A stretch of DNA of 42,541 bases from JBEKJU01 sp050011095. GTDB lineage: Bacteria > Desulfobacterota > Syntrophorhabdia > Syntrophorhabdales > WCHB1-27. Both the position numbers and the translations under genes were made by a program. Shown piece by piece: positions 15,080 to 25,355 of this stretch; within the stretch, counting starts at the first letter, position 1; every line of letters starts with the position of its first letter. The notes under the pieces are model-generated. The model worked only from the letters and a program-made list of their open reading frames with translations. It was not told where the DNA came from and ran no database searches. Location of the stretch: positions 1-42,541 of the forward strand of contig JBEKJU010000023.1 of the NCBI GenBank assembly GCA_050011095.1, in the 5' to 3' direction.

Positions 15080-15613
15080 CACGCCTCCCTTCTGATTTTT
15101 TTTGGTTCCTTCTCTCAAAATCGACCTCGCTTGAGAAAGTCGGGACCATAGTGAGCCCCATTTTGTGTCCCTGTCCCCCCGTCCGCCATGAGGGGGGCTA
15201 AATCGCCCTTTTTGCGACAGGGTCGGTGAAGACCAACGGAAGGCCTTCATGCGGCAGAAGGCCCCTCAATGCCCTCTGGCATGGCCAACAAGCAACAGGT
15301 GTGCCAGACATGCCGGGTAGGGGGCGATCCTTGAGCGAAAAGGGCTTTTGGCAAAGGGGAGCGTCTTCTCGATCCCGCTTCATACATAAGATGTCGAACA
15401 GGGCGCTCCCGTTCGACAGGATTGTCGAATATCGCCACCCGTCTTTTCTCTCTCGACCCTCTTAGCACAATCCGTGTTCTCCACCCGATCGCGGCACGTG
15501 CGCGGCGCGGGACGGCCGTCTACACAGTGGCAGTACGGATTGATGGCAGGCAGTATGTTGGTTGAGGGTCTTGGTGCCGGTGCAAAGGGAGGCGTGAAGA
15601 AGTCGACGAGGTA
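15080..15613. other. Long intergenic region
   Basis: About 530 bases between two minus-strand genes with no convincing gene, RNA or repeat. The small open frames here have no ribosome binding site and overlap each other on both strands. It must contain the end of the BamD-LptA transcript and the promoter of the small secreted protein, but I could not place either. Confidence 0.4.
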
Positions 15614-17296
15614 TCACTTGGGCGAGATGACGGCCTTCGCCCTTTTCTCCTTCTCCCCCTCGACGTGAACGCGGTCCTCGTTGATATAGTACGTCACGGT
15701 GTCTCCCGAAACCCTGTCATTCCCTGAGAAGACGACCACATCCCCCTTCAGTATGATCTCGCCCTTATCGTTATAGAAGAACGCCTCTTTGCATGTTGCC
15801 GTTCTTTCAAGCTTGACGATCTTCACGTTTCCTTCGGCCTTTGCCCGGTCGATCTCGTTTGTCTGTTCATTGATGTAGGCGGTGAGCACATCCGAAAAGA
15901 GGTACATATCCACCTGCTTCGCGATCACATTGCCCTTGAAGACGATGATCGTGCCTTTCTCGAGTCCTTCCATCGTATCGGAGACTACGTCGACCGGTTT
16001 CTTTTCTGAAAAAAATCCGAGGGAGCCCTTCTTGTCACCACGTTTTTTCGCCTGTTCCTTCCCCCCGGCCTTCTTGTCAACATCGCCCTTTTCCGTCGCC
16101 GGACCGGCCGCCGTGGCCTCGCCTCCCGCCGCAGCCCCGGTCGTGCCCGCCGTGCTGTCCGATGACGCATGTGTCCCGGCCGCTTCGCCCGCGCCCTTCG
16201 GATCGGAGACGGTGGCCACCAACACCCCCGGCCTTCCCGGGTCGCCGCCCTGCCCTTTCTGACCGGTCGCGGCTGTAGCGGTTGAGAAAGGCGCCGGGCC
16301 GTTCCCCACCGCTCCGGTTTCCCCGGGGTTCCCCTGGGACAGGCCTGTGCCTGTCGCGCTGTCGCCGCTCGCCGCCGTCTGGACGGGTTTCAGGTCGATC
16401 TGCCTCACCTTCCTTTCATCGTAGGAAAAATCGGACATCGCCGGCCCCTGCCCCTGGCTTGCCGAAGCGCCTCCCGGCGTTACCGCGGGCGGAGCCCCCG
16501 CCCCGGTGTCGCCTCCCGCGCGGGCGGTAGTCGTCGAACCGGCCGCGGCGGCGCGGAGCGTCTTTTTCTGCCTCTTCGTCGACCCCGCGTAGATACTCTT
16601 TGGATATTCCTTTGCGAGCCTGTCCGCATAGAACTGGGCCCTCTCCGGATTCTGCAGCTCCCTGTAGTTCTGCGCCAGGTAATAAAGCGCCTTATCCCTG
16701 TCCTTGGCGTCGGGATACTTGTCCAGGAAGTAATTGAACCGGATGATCGAGGCGTTATATTTTCCCCACTTGTAGTAAAACTCGCCGACATAAACTTCTC
16801 GGCCCGCGAGCTTCTCCGTGAGGTTCTTGATGCGGATGTCGGCATCTTTCGCGTACGGGCTTGTGGGATAACGATTCTTGAGAAAAGTGAAACGCTCGAC
16901 CGCCTTGAACGTGTTTGCCTGGTCGCGGTCGATGGTGGGGGAAAGCCTCTCGTAGCATTCGGCGAGTCGCCGGAGCGCATAAGCCGCGTTCTCGTCTTCG
17001 GGGTAGCTGTTGACGAAGTCCTCATAGATGCCCGCAGCCACCAGATAGTTCTTTTTTTCGAACTGCGAGTCCGCCTGTTTCACCTGTGCGATGAGGGCAA
17101 TGGGATCGAAGGGAAAGTTCTCCCGGACCTTGCCGAAGCTCTCGATGGCCTTGTCGTAATTCTTCTTCTTCATGAAGGCGACGCCCTCGACGTAAAGGTT
17201 CGCGGGGTTGTCAACCTTCTTCACCTCGGCCTTTTTCCCGCCGCAGGATGGGAGGATGAGGCACAAAATGGCGATAACTATGAGGCTTTTTCGCAT
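15614..17296 (-). CDS. Lipoprotein fusing a BamD-like TPR domain to an LptA-like domain
   Basis: A 560-residue predicted outer-membrane lipoprotein. A signal peptide ends in LILPSC with lipidated Cys18. Residues about 28-245 are BamD-like TPR repeats (LYVEGVAFMKKKNYDKAI, FVNSYPEDENAAYALRRLAECY, YFLDKYPDAKDRDKALY), the part that in other bacteria binds BamA in beta-barrel assembly. Residues about 246-420 are a low-complexity Gly/Ala/Thr/Pro linker. Residues about 427-552 are an LptA/OstA-type beta-jellyroll (VVSDTMEGLEKG, GNVIAKQVDMYLFSD, KGDVVVFSGNDRVSGDTV), the lipopolysaccharide-bridge fold. The frame is continuous. It has its own sigma70-like promoter and is divergent from rsmG. Whether it truly serves both machines or is a specialised relative is unknown. 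Confidence 0.8.
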   Translation of the reverse strand: MRKSLIVIAILCLILPSCGGKKAEVKKVDNPANLYVEGVAFMKKKNYDKAIESFGKVRENFPFDPIALIAQVKQADSQFEKKNYLVAAGIYEDFVNSYPEDENAAYALRRLAECYERLSPTIDRDQANTFKAVERFTFLKNRYPTSPYAKDADIRIKNLTEKLAGREVYVGEFYYKWGKYNASIIRFNYFLDKYPDAKDRDKALYYLAQNYRELQNPERAQFYADRLAKEYPKSIYAGSTKRQKKTLRAAAAGSTTTARAGGDTGAGAPPAVTPGGASASQGQGPAMSDFSYDERKVRQIDLKPVQTAASGDSATGTGLSQGNPGETGAVGNGPAPFSTATAATGQKGQGGDPGRPGVLVATVSDPKGAGEAAGTHASSDSTAGTTGAAAGGEATAAGPATEKGDVDKKAGGKEQAKKRGDKKGSLGFFSEKKPVDVVSDTMEGLEKGTIIVFKGNVIAKQVDMYLFSDVLTAYINEQTNEIDRAKAEGNVKIVKLERTATCKEAFFYNDKGEIILKGDVVVFSGNDRVSGDTVTYYINEDRVHVEGEKEKRAKAVISPK

Positions 17297-17330
17297 CGTT
17301 TACTATAACAGAAACAGAAAATTTATGCTA

Positions 17331-17359
17331 ATTTTATTACGGTGGCCCGCCTTTGTCAA
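17331..17359 (-). promoter_or_regulatory. Sigma70-type promoter of the BamD-LptA gene
   Basis: On the minus strand TTGACA (17359-17354) and TAAAAT (17336-17331) are separated by exactly 17 bases, with an AT-rich start region about 30-40 bases before the ATG at 17296. Confidence 0.75.
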
Positions 17360-17414
17360 AGGATAGAACCATACTTTGGGTCCTTAGGCGGATGGGCGGG
17401 TCCGGTGGTGTCTC

Positions 17415-17945
17415 GTGGAACGACTGCAAGACCTGATCGAGGAAGGTCTCACCCATTTTAATATCGACCATGACGCGAAGAGCGTCGGCCATCTCGTCTC
17501 CTACATCGGGGAACTAGAGCGGTGGAACCGGACGATGAACCTCGTCGGCCTTAAGGACAGCCGGCGGATCGTGGGCGAGCTCGTGTACGATGCCTTTTTC
17601 CTCCACACCCGCGTCGCCGGGGAGAGGTCCCTTCTCGACCTTGGATCGGGCGCGGGGGTTATCGCAATTCCCCTTTCCATACTGGATCCCACGATGCGGG
17701 TCATTTCGGTTGATAAGGGCCTGAAGAAGGTCCTTTTTCAGAGGCACGCGAGGAGACTCCTGGGTCTTGCCGGCCTCGAGATCATCCATGGACGCATGGA
17801 AGACGTCGCGCCCCTCGGCGTTCGGACACTCGTTGCAAAGGCCTTCGGGCCTGCGCGCGTTATTCTTGCCGAAGGCCGGAGGCATCTGGGCGAGGGGGGT
17901 CGTGCGTTCATCGTGAAGGGGTTCGTTTACAAAAAGGTTTCATAG
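17415..17945 (+). CDS. rsmG: 16S rRNA (guanine-N7) methyltransferase RsmG
   Basis: A 176-residue SAM-dependent methyltransferase that modifies G527 of 16S rRNA. The N-terminal helix LERWNRTMNLVGLKD, the SAM motif LLDLGSGAGVIAIPLSI, the VDKGLKKVLFQRHA segment and GRMEDV are typical. It starts at a GTG with a weak ribosome binding site. At 176 residues it is shorter than usual (about 200-240), missing part of the C-terminal end, but the catalytic core is complete. It sits directly before parA-parB, the classical gid-par arrangement; mnmG and mnmE are not adjacent. Confidence 0.87.
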   Translation: MERLQDLIEEGLTHFNIDHDAKSVGHLVSYIGELERWNRTMNLVGLKDSRRIVGELVYDAFFLHTRVAGERSLLDLGSGAGVIAIPLSILDPTMRVISVDKGLKKVLFQRHARRLLGLAGLEIIHGRMEDVAPLGVRTLVAKAFGPARVILAEGRRHLGEGGRAFIVKGFVYKKVS

Positions 17946-17976
17946 ACAGATTGTTTTGTGCTAATGTATCTTGTCC

Positions 17977-18741
17977 ATGGGAAAAATCATAGCGATTGCG
18001 AACCAGAAGGGCGGCGTGGGGAAAACGACGACGGCAATCAATCTCGCCGCCTCGGTCGCCGTCGCCGAACATCGCACCCTCCTCATAGATATGGACCCCC
18101 AGTGCAACGCGACCAGCGGGTTCGGCGTATCATACGGTAAACTGAAAAAACACCTGTACCGGACCATTATCGGCGAGGCGACCATAGAACAGGTGATCGT
18201 GAAGACGGAACTTCCCATGCTCGATCTCGTCCCCGGCCATCCCGATATGATCGGCGCGGAGATCGAGCTTCTTGATATGGAGGAGCGGGAGCTGATATTG
18301 AAAAAGGCCCTCGTTGGGGTAAGGGAGAGTTATCCCTATACGATTATAGACTGCCCCCCTTCCCTGGGGCTCCTGACGGTCAATGCCCTGGCCGCCTCCG
18401 ATTTTGTCATCATTCCCCTTCAGTGTGAATATTACGCGCTGGAGGGGCTTGTTCTTCTCTTAAAGACGATCTCCGTGATCAAGAAGAAACTCAATCCCCC
18501 CCTGGACATTCTCGGGGTGCTTCTCACCATGTTCGACAAGCGGAACAACCTTTCCTTCCGGGTCATGGAGGAAGCGCGGAAACACCTCGGCAGCAAGGTG
18601 TTTCAGACGGTTATTCCGAGGAACGTTCGGTTGAGCGAGGCGCCGAGCTACGGGAAGCCCGTGATCCTTTACGATGCAGCCTCGAAGGGTGCGGAAAGCT
18701 ATCTCGATCTCGCCGCGGAAATATCATTTGACGGGGGATAG
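17977..18741 (+). CDS. parA: Chromosome-partitioning ATPase ParA (Soj)
   Basis: A 254-residue Walker-type ATPase. The deviant Walker A KGGVGKTT (residues 11-18), DMDPQCNATSG and the Walker B-like DCPPSLG are intact. It binds DNA non-specifically when ATP-bound and, with ParB, segregates newly replicated origins. I use the ATG at 17977; a TTG two codons upstream is possible and neither has a strong ribosome binding site. The stop codon touches the parB ATG with no gap, so the two are co-translated. Confidence 0.94.
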   Translation: MGKIIAIANQKGGVGKTTTAINLAASVAVAEHRTLLIDMDPQCNATSGFGVSYGKLKKHLYRTIIGEATIEQVIVKTELPMLDLVPGHPDMIGAEIELLDMEERELILKKALVGVRESYPYTIIDCPPSLGLLTVNALAASDFVIIPLQCEYYALEGLVLLLKTISVIKKKLNPPLDILGVLLTMFDKRNNLSFRVMEEARKHLGSKVFQTVIPRNVRLSEAPSYGKPVILYDAASKGAESYLDLAAEISFDGG

Positions 18742-19557
18742 ATGCGGAAGAAGGACCCGCTGGGGAGAGGACTTTCGGCTATACTGAAGGACGTGGACGA
18801 AGGGGGGATTCATCTTATCCCCGTGCAGCAGATAATCGTGAACCCCACGCAGCCCCGCGTCGAGATGCGGCAGGAATCGCTCGCCGAGCTCGCCTCCTCC
18901 ATCGAGGAAAAGGGGCTGCTCCAGCCTATTCTCGTGCGGAGGAAAGAGGGCGCCTACGAGATCATCGCGGGCGAGCGCCGTTTTAGGGCCGCAAAGATGG
19001 CGGGGCTGAAAGAGGTGTCCGCGATCATCAGAGACGTCGACGACCGCGAGGCCCTTGAGCTTGCAATGGTCGAGAACCTCCAGAGGGAGGACCTGAACCC
19101 TATCGAGATAGCGACCGTCTATGAGCGGTTCGTGGAGGACTTCGGCTACACCCACGAAGGCCTCGCCAAAAAAATGGGCATCGAGAGAAGCTCTGTTTCG
19201 AATTATATCAGACTCCTCAAGCTCCCGTCATGGATAAAGGATCTGATGGTAGAGGGCAGGCTGACCCAGGGCCACGGAAGGGCCCTCATCGGATTGACGA
19301 CCGAGCAGGATCAGAAGAAATACGTGAGAAAGGTGCTCGACGACGGCCTGTCGGTAAGAGAGCTGGAACAGGTGCGAAAAAAGGCGGGGCTACCGAGGCC
19401 CTCACCCTTCTCCCAGGTGGAAGAGATGCTGCGGGAGGTACTGAAGACGAAGGTGCAGGTGACCTTCAGGAGGAATAAGGGGAAGGTGATCATCGAGTTC
19501 TATTCAAAGGAGGACCTCGAAAGACTGCTCGACTCCCTTGCTGCCCTGCATCAATAA
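18742..19557 (+). CDS. parB: Chromosome-partitioning protein ParB (Spo0J)
   Basis: A 271-residue ParB. The N-terminal CTPase domain has NPTQPR (34-39) and the GERRFR motif (77-82); ENLQREDLNPIE follows, then the helix-turn-helix that reads parS (GLAKKMGIERSSVSNYIRLLKLP), and a C-terminal dimerisation domain. It loads on parS sites near the origin as a CTP-dependent sliding clamp. No good parS (TGTTTCACGTGAAACA-like) was found in the window. It abuts parA and lies about 100 bases before the ATP synthase genes. Confidence 0.94.
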   Translation: MRKKDPLGRGLSAILKDVDEGGIHLIPVQQIIVNPTQPRVEMRQESLAELASSIEEKGLLQPILVRRKEGAYEIIAGERRFRAAKMAGLKEVSAIIRDVDDREALELAMVENLQREDLNPIEIATVYERFVEDFGYTHEGLAKKMGIERSSVSNYIRLLKLPSWIKDLMVEGRLTQGHGRALIGLTTEQDQKKYVRKVLDDGLSVRELEQVRKKAGLPRPSPFSQVEEMLREVLKTKVQVTFRRNKGKVIIEFYSKEDLERLLDSLAALHQ

Positions 19558-19572
19558 AATTTGAAAATTTGG

Positions 19573-19601
19573 TTGAAAATCTACCGGCTTTCATGTTATG
19601 A
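19573..19601 (+). promoter_or_regulatory. Possible promoter of the atp operon
   Basis: In the 103-base parB-atp gap a TTGAAA (19573-19578) precedes TTATGA (19596-19601) by 17 bases; the -10 match is weak. AAGGGA before the first ATG is the ribosome binding site. Confidence 0.3.
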
Positions 19602-19660
19602 AAGACTCGGTTGGGAAAAACATTCTAATAACGGCTGTACGGCCTTACAAGGGATAACGC

Positions 19661-20086
19661 ATGATTGATCTCAATTACACCCTCATTATTCAGTTTAGTC
19701 AGTTCCTTATCCTCCTTATCCTCCTTAATTTCCTCCTCTTCAGGCCCATGCTCAACGCGCTGAAGAAACGGCACACCACGATCCAGTCTCTGGCCGAGCG
19801 GGCGGAGGACACGGGCAAAGAGGCGGAGGGGCTCACGAGGACCTATGAGGAAAACCTGAAGGAAAAGAGGCTGCCCGTAATGGAGCAGCGGGAGAAGGCG
19901 CTCAAGGAGGCGCATGCCGTCTCAATGAAGGTCATCGAAGAGGCAAGGCGAGACCTTGCCGAAGAGCTGACAAAGGTGAAAGACACGGTAAAGAGCGAGG
20001 GCGAGAGCGCGTTCAAGGCGCTTCTGGGTGAATCCGACCGGTTTGCCGTGGAGATAGCTCAAAAGATAATGAAAAGAGGCATCTGA
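19661..20086 (+). CDS. ATP synthase F0 subunit b' (second b-type subunit)
   Basis: A 141-residue stator subunit. A single N-terminal membrane helix (residues about 6-28, FSQFLILLILLNFLLFRPM) is followed by a long charged coiled coil ending in a helix expected to meet the delta subunit. It ends by overlapping the next b-type gene by one base (TGATG). Two distinct b genes in a row form a b'b heterodimer, as in several Deltaproteobacteria, cyanobacteria and chloroplasts. The a and c subunits are not in this operon and must be encoded elsewhere. Confidence 0.85.
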   Translation: MIDLNYTLIIQFSQFLILLILLNFLLFRPMLNALKKRHTTIQSLAERAEDTGKEAEGLTRTYEENLKEKRLPVMEQREKALKEAHAVSMKVIEEARRDLAEELTKVKDTVKSEGESAFKALLGESDRFAVEIAQKIMKRGI

Positions 20087-20586
20087 TGGGACTTGGTAGA
20101 GATCTTCCCGTATGGCTCCACTTGCTGTTGCAGTTCGTCAATTTTGCCATCCTCGTCGGGGTTCTCGTCTATTTTTTGAGGAAGCCCCTCAAAGGGTTCC
20201 TCAAAAACAGGCAGTATGCCGTGAAGGAGAAAATAGAGCAGGCCGAGCGGGCGATAAGGGAGGCCGAGGAGCTTAAAAAGGCTTATCAAGAGAGGCTCTC
20301 CAGGATCGAGGGCGAGATAGACGCCTTTCGTGCCTCGGTTCTCGGGGAGGTAGAGAAGGAGAAAAAGAGGATCCTCGACGGGGCTCATGCACTCGCCGGC
20401 CGGATAGGCGAACAGGCGCGCCTTGCGTACGAACAGGAAATGAAAGAAGCGACTGCCAGGATTCGCACCGAGATCGCCGAGCGGACGACCAGGGAAGCCG
20501 ACCGGAAGGTACGCGAGATGTTCAAGGAGGAGGACCATGACCGGATGGTCGAGGAGTTTATTCAGAAGGTAAGGAGCGTCAATTGA
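20086..20586 (+). CDS. atpF: ATP synthase F0 subunit b
   Basis: A 166-residue stator subunit: an amphipathic start, one membrane helix (residues about 9-31, LLLQFVNFAILVGVLVYFLRKPL), then a long Glu/Lys/Arg-rich helix and a C-terminal region contacting delta and alpha. Overlaps b' by one base and atpH by four. The family motif of the b helix (FVNFxILxxxLxxFLxKP) is clear. Confidence 0.9.
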   Translation: MGLGRDLPVWLHLLLQFVNFAILVGVLVYFLRKPLKGFLKNRQYAVKEKIEQAERAIREAEELKKAYQERLSRIEGEIDAFRASVLGEVEKEKKRILDGAHALAGRIGEQARLAYEQEMKEATARIRTEIAERTTREADRKVREMFKEEDHDRMVEEFIQKVRSVN

Positions 20587-21125
20587 TACGACAGTCGATT
20601 GCGAAGAGATATGCGAGAGGCCTTTTCGCCGTGGGCGAAAAGGATGGGAAGTACACGGATTACCTGCGAGGGCTGCAGGAGATACTCAGTACCGTGGAAG
20701 GGGAGCCGAGGATCGGGAAGGCCCTGATGCTGCCCCTTTTCGAAATGGACAAGAGAAAGGCCGTGCTTTCCGATCTCATGGGTCTCCTCGGCGCCGCGCC
20801 GCCGGTTGCCGCTCTTTTGGGCCTGCTCCTTGAGAGAAACAGGATGAATTATCTGCCCCTCATCCGTGATGCCTATGAGGAGATGGTCGATGACAGGGAG
20901 GGAAGGGTCAAAGGCATCGGCTATTCGGCGTACCCTGTCTCTGATAAGGTGAAGTCCCGGATCGAGGAGGCCCTCGGCGAGAGGCTCAACAAGAAGGTGC
21001 AGCTCCAGATCAGGGAGGACAAGGACCTCATCGGCGGGATCAAGGTGATCGTGGGCGGGATGAGAATCGACGGGAGTGTCAAGAAGCAGCTTGAATTACT
21101 GAATGAAAGCATGATGAAGGAGTAG
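20583..21125 (+). CDS. atpH: ATP synthase F1 subunit delta
   Basis: A 180-residue OSCP/delta subunit that joins the b stator to the alpha3-beta3 head. N-terminal helical bundle (IAKRYARGLFAVG) and the conserved C-terminal motif (DKDLIGGIKVIVGGMRIDGSV) are present. Overlaps atpF by four bases and is followed by atpA after four bases. Confidence 0.92.
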   Translation: MIRQSIAKRYARGLFAVGEKDGKYTDYLRGLQEILSTVEGEPRIGKALMLPLFEMDKRKAVLSDLMGLLGAAPPVAALLGLLLERNRMNYLPLIRDAYEEMVDDREGRVKGIGYSAYPVSDKVKSRIEEALGERLNKKVQLQIREDKDLIGGIKVIVGGMRIDGSVKKQLELLNESMMKE

Positions 21126-21129
21126 ACCG

Positions 21130-22638
21130 ATGGCAGTCAAGGCAGACGAGATAAGCAGGATCATAGAACAGAAGATATCGGGTTTCGAGAGGGAGATCGA
21201 CCTCCAGGAGACGGGCACCGTTATCTCGATCGGAGACGGTATTGCCCGGGTCTACGGCCTTGAAAATGCCGTGTCCGGCGAGCTGATCGAATTTCCCCAC
21301 AATGTGATCGGCATGGTCCTGAACCTGGAGGAAGACAACATAGGGGCCGTTATCTTCGGCGATTACACGGAAATAAAGGAAGGGGACATAGTCCGGAGGA
21401 CCAACAGGATCGCCCAGGTGCCCGTGGGTGAGGGCCTTGTCGGTCGCGTCGTTGACGCCCTGGGGAACCCCCTTGACGGAAAGGGGCCCATCGAGGCGAA
21501 GGAGTATAGAAACGTGGAGCAGAGGGCCCCGGGCGTCGTCGTGAGGCAGCCCGTGAAAGAACCTCTGCAGACGGGCATAAAGGCGATCGATGCCATGATC
21601 CCCATCGGGAGAGGGCAGAGAGAGCTGATCATCGGGGACAGGGGCACCGGCAAGACCGCCATCGTCATCGACACTATTATCAACCAAAAGGGTAAGGATG
21701 TCTTCTGCATCTATGTGGCCGTGGGCCAGAAGCGGTCGTCCGTGGCAAGGATCGTCGATACGCTCACCGCGTACGGCGCCATGGAATACACCACGGTGGT
21801 GGCCGCCACCGCGAGCGATACGGCCCCGCTCCAGTACCTCGCGCCTTTTTCGGGTTGTTCGATGGGCGAATACTTCAGGGATACGGGGCGGCATGCCATG
21901 ATCGCCTACGACGACCTCTCGAAACACGCGGTCGCCTACAGACAGCTCTCGCTCCTCTTGAGACGGCCGCCTGCACGGGAGGCCTACCCCGGTGACATAT
22001 TCTACCTCCATTCGAGACTGCTCGAAAGGGCGGCGAAATGGGATGACGCCCACGGCGGGGGCACTTTGACCGCCCTTCCCATCATAGAGACCCAGGCGGG
22101 CGACGTGTCGGCATACATCCCTACAAACGTCATCTCCATTACGGATGGACAAATATACCTGGAGCCGGAGCTATTTTATTCGGGCAACAGACCGGCGATC
22201 AATGTGGGCCTCTCCGTGTCGCGCGTCGGCGGCAGCGCGCAGACAAAGGCGATGAAGCAGGTGGCGGGCCGCCTCAGGATCGACCTTGCCCAGTATCGGG
22301 AGATGGCCGCGTTCGCGAAGTTCGGGAGCGACTTGGACAAGTCCACACAGGCCCTTCTCTCCCGGGGCGCGCGACTCCAGGAGCTTTTGAAGCAAGGCCT
22401 TTATACGCCTTATCCCGTCGAGAAACAGGTGGCGCTGCTTTTCGCGGGGACGAACGGCTACACGGACATATACCCCGAGGCGCTTATTCCGCGCTACGAG
22501 CAGGAGATGCTGGCCTACATGGAAAAGGAGCACCAGGACATACTGGCAGCCATAAGGGAAAAGAAACAGATCGACGCGGCCACTGACGCGAGCCTGAACA
22601 AGGCGCTGGCCGCATTCAAAGAAAAATTCACCTACTAA
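21130..22638 (+). CDS. atpA: ATP synthase F1 subunit alpha
   Basis: A 502-residue regulatory subunit of the F1 hexamer. N-terminal beta-barrel, then the nucleotide-binding domain with P-loop GDRGTGKT (residues 169-176), and the VGLSVSRVGGSAQTKAMK segment carrying the arginine finger. The P-loop has Gly where most alpha subunits have Gln (GDRQTGKT). Length is standard. Preceded by AAGGAG; sits in the order b'-b-delta-alpha-gamma-beta-epsilon. Confidence 0.97.
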   Translation: MAVKADEISRIIEQKISGFEREIDLQETGTVISIGDGIARVYGLENAVSGELIEFPHNVIGMVLNLEEDNIGAVIFGDYTEIKEGDIVRRTNRIAQVPVGEGLVGRVVDALGNPLDGKGPIEAKEYRNVEQRAPGVVVRQPVKEPLQTGIKAIDAMIPIGRGQRELIIGDRGTGKTAIVIDTIINQKGKDVFCIYVAVGQKRSSVARIVDTLTAYGAMEYTTVVAATASDTAPLQYLAPFSGCSMGEYFRDTGRHAMIAYDDLSKHAVAYRQLSLLLRRPPAREAYPGDIFYLHSRLLERAAKWDDAHGGGTLTALPIIETQAGDVSAYIPTNVISITDGQIYLEPELFYSGNRPAINVGLSVSRVGGSAQTKAMKQVAGRLRIDLAQYREMAAFAKFGSDLDKSTQALLSRGARLQELLKQGLYTPYPVEKQVALLFAGTNGYTDIYPEALIPRYEQEMLAYMEKEHQDILAAIREKKQIDAATDASLNKALAAFKEKFTY

Positions 22639-22648
22639 CGGACTGACT

Positions 22649-23509
22649 ATGGCGACCCTGCGAGATATAAGAAGAAAGATCAGCAGTATCAGGAGCACCC
22701 AAACAATTACCAGGACCATGAGGATGATCTCCGCGTCGAAGTTGCGGCGGGCCCAGGATGAGCTGGAAAAGGTTACCGCCTACGCGCTCCGGACGGAGGA
22801 GCTTTTGAAGCGGTTGGCGAGCCACATCCCGGAGAATAGCCATCCTCTCCTTTCCGGGCGGGAGGAGGTCAAGAAGGTCCTCCTTTTCCCGATTGCCTCC
22901 GATAGGGGTCTTTCCGGCGCCTTCAACCTCAACGTTTCCAACGCCGTTGAGCGCTTCATCGAGGAGAACAGGGCACAGTACGAAAGGATAGCCGTCTATG
23001 TAGTCGGGAGGAAGGTGAGGGACTACCTGAGAAGGAGAAGGGCCGAGATCACGAAAGAGTGGCTCGATCTGAAGGTCTTGGGCCTCGATGTGGCACGAGA
23101 GATGGCCAGGGAGCTGACGGAGTTTTATCTGAGCGGCGAATTCGAGAGGGTCTATCTCGTTCACACCCACTTCCAGTCGGCCGCCGTTCAAAAGGTGGTG
23201 TTCGAAGAGTTTCTGCCGCTCAGGGCGGAAAAAGCCGAAGACGCCCCGGATTACCTGTACGAACCTGACATGCAGTCCATAGTGGACCGCTTTATCCCCC
23301 ACTACGTGCTGACGAAAATCTACTTCGCCCTCGTGGAGTCGCAGACGTCCGAGCACGCGGCCCGCATGGTGGCAATGGAAAACGCAACCACTAACTGCGG
23401 TGAGATGATCGATCATCTCACCCTCGTGTATAACAAGACACGCCAACAGAGCATCACCAATGAAATGATGGACATCGTTGGCGGTGCCGAGGCCTTACAG
23501 AGCACCTAA
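22649..23509 (+). CDS. atpG: ATP synthase F1 subunit gamma
   Basis: A 286-residue central stalk subunit. The N-terminal helix (IRRKISSIRSTQTITRTMRMISASKLRRAQ, here summarised by its TQTITRTMRMIS core) and the C-terminal helix (MENATTNCGEMIDHLTL, RQQSITNEMMDIVGGAEAL) form the rotating coiled coil; the middle Rossmann-like domain contains SDRGLSGAFN. Length normal. One residue pair is less usual: NCGEMI where NAGEMI or NAxDMI is common. Confidence 0.95.
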   Translation: MATLRDIRRKISSIRSTQTITRTMRMISASKLRRAQDELEKVTAYALRTEELLKRLASHIPENSHPLLSGREEVKKVLLFPIASDRGLSGAFNLNVSNAVERFIEENRAQYERIAVYVVGRKVRDYLRRRRAEITKEWLDLKVLGLDVAREMARELTEFYLSGEFERVYLVHTHFQSAAVQKVVFEEFLPLRAEKAEDAPDYLYEPDMQSIVDRFIPHYVLTKIYFALVESQTSEHAARMVAMENATTNCGEMIDHLTLVYNKTRQQSITNEMMDIVGGAEALQST

Positions 23510-23524
23510 AGGAGGTCGTACAGA

Positions 23525-24935
<1,411 letters not shown>

Positions 24936-24943
<8 letters not shown>

Positions 24944-25355
24944 CGTGGAGAGGCTCTATATGGAGATTATCACCCCCGAGAGGGTGATGGCCCAGCAGGA
25001 TGTCGATATGATAGAGGCCCCCGGCACGTTGGGTGAGTTTGGCGTCCTTCCGGGCCACGTCGCCTTTCTCTCGACTTTGGAGCACGGAGAGATCCGCTTC
25101 ATGGTGGACGGCAAGACCCGCTTTATTGCGACGAGCGGCGGTTTCGCCGAGGTCCTGGACAACAGGGCTACCTTTTTGCTCGATACCGCCGAGTTTGGGG
25201 AGGAAATCGATCTGGCGAGGGCTGAGCGCGCCAGGGAGAGGGCTGAATCGGCCCTGAAGGGGCTCTCCTCGGAAGAGGAGGAGTACGAGGTCCTTCAGGC
25301 GGCGCTCATGAGGGCCATAGCGAGGATATCCACCGCATCAAAGACCGTGGGATGA
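24936..25355 (+). CDS. atpC: ATP synthase F1 subunit epsilon
   Basis: A subunit of up to 139 residues with the N-terminal beta-sandwich (EIITPERVMAQQDVDMI, GEFGVLPGHVAFLSTL) and a C-terminal helical hairpin that can inhibit hydrolysis. Start is uncertain: GTG at 24936, GTG at 24945 or ATG at 24960; the last has GGAGAGG just upstream. Its end overlaps the next gene by four bases, so that gene belongs to the atp transcript. Confidence 0.92.

Noticed and set aside
17408..17424. CGTGGAAC near the rsmG start as a parS site
   Set aside because: Only one half of the parS palindrome matches; the other half is unrelated.
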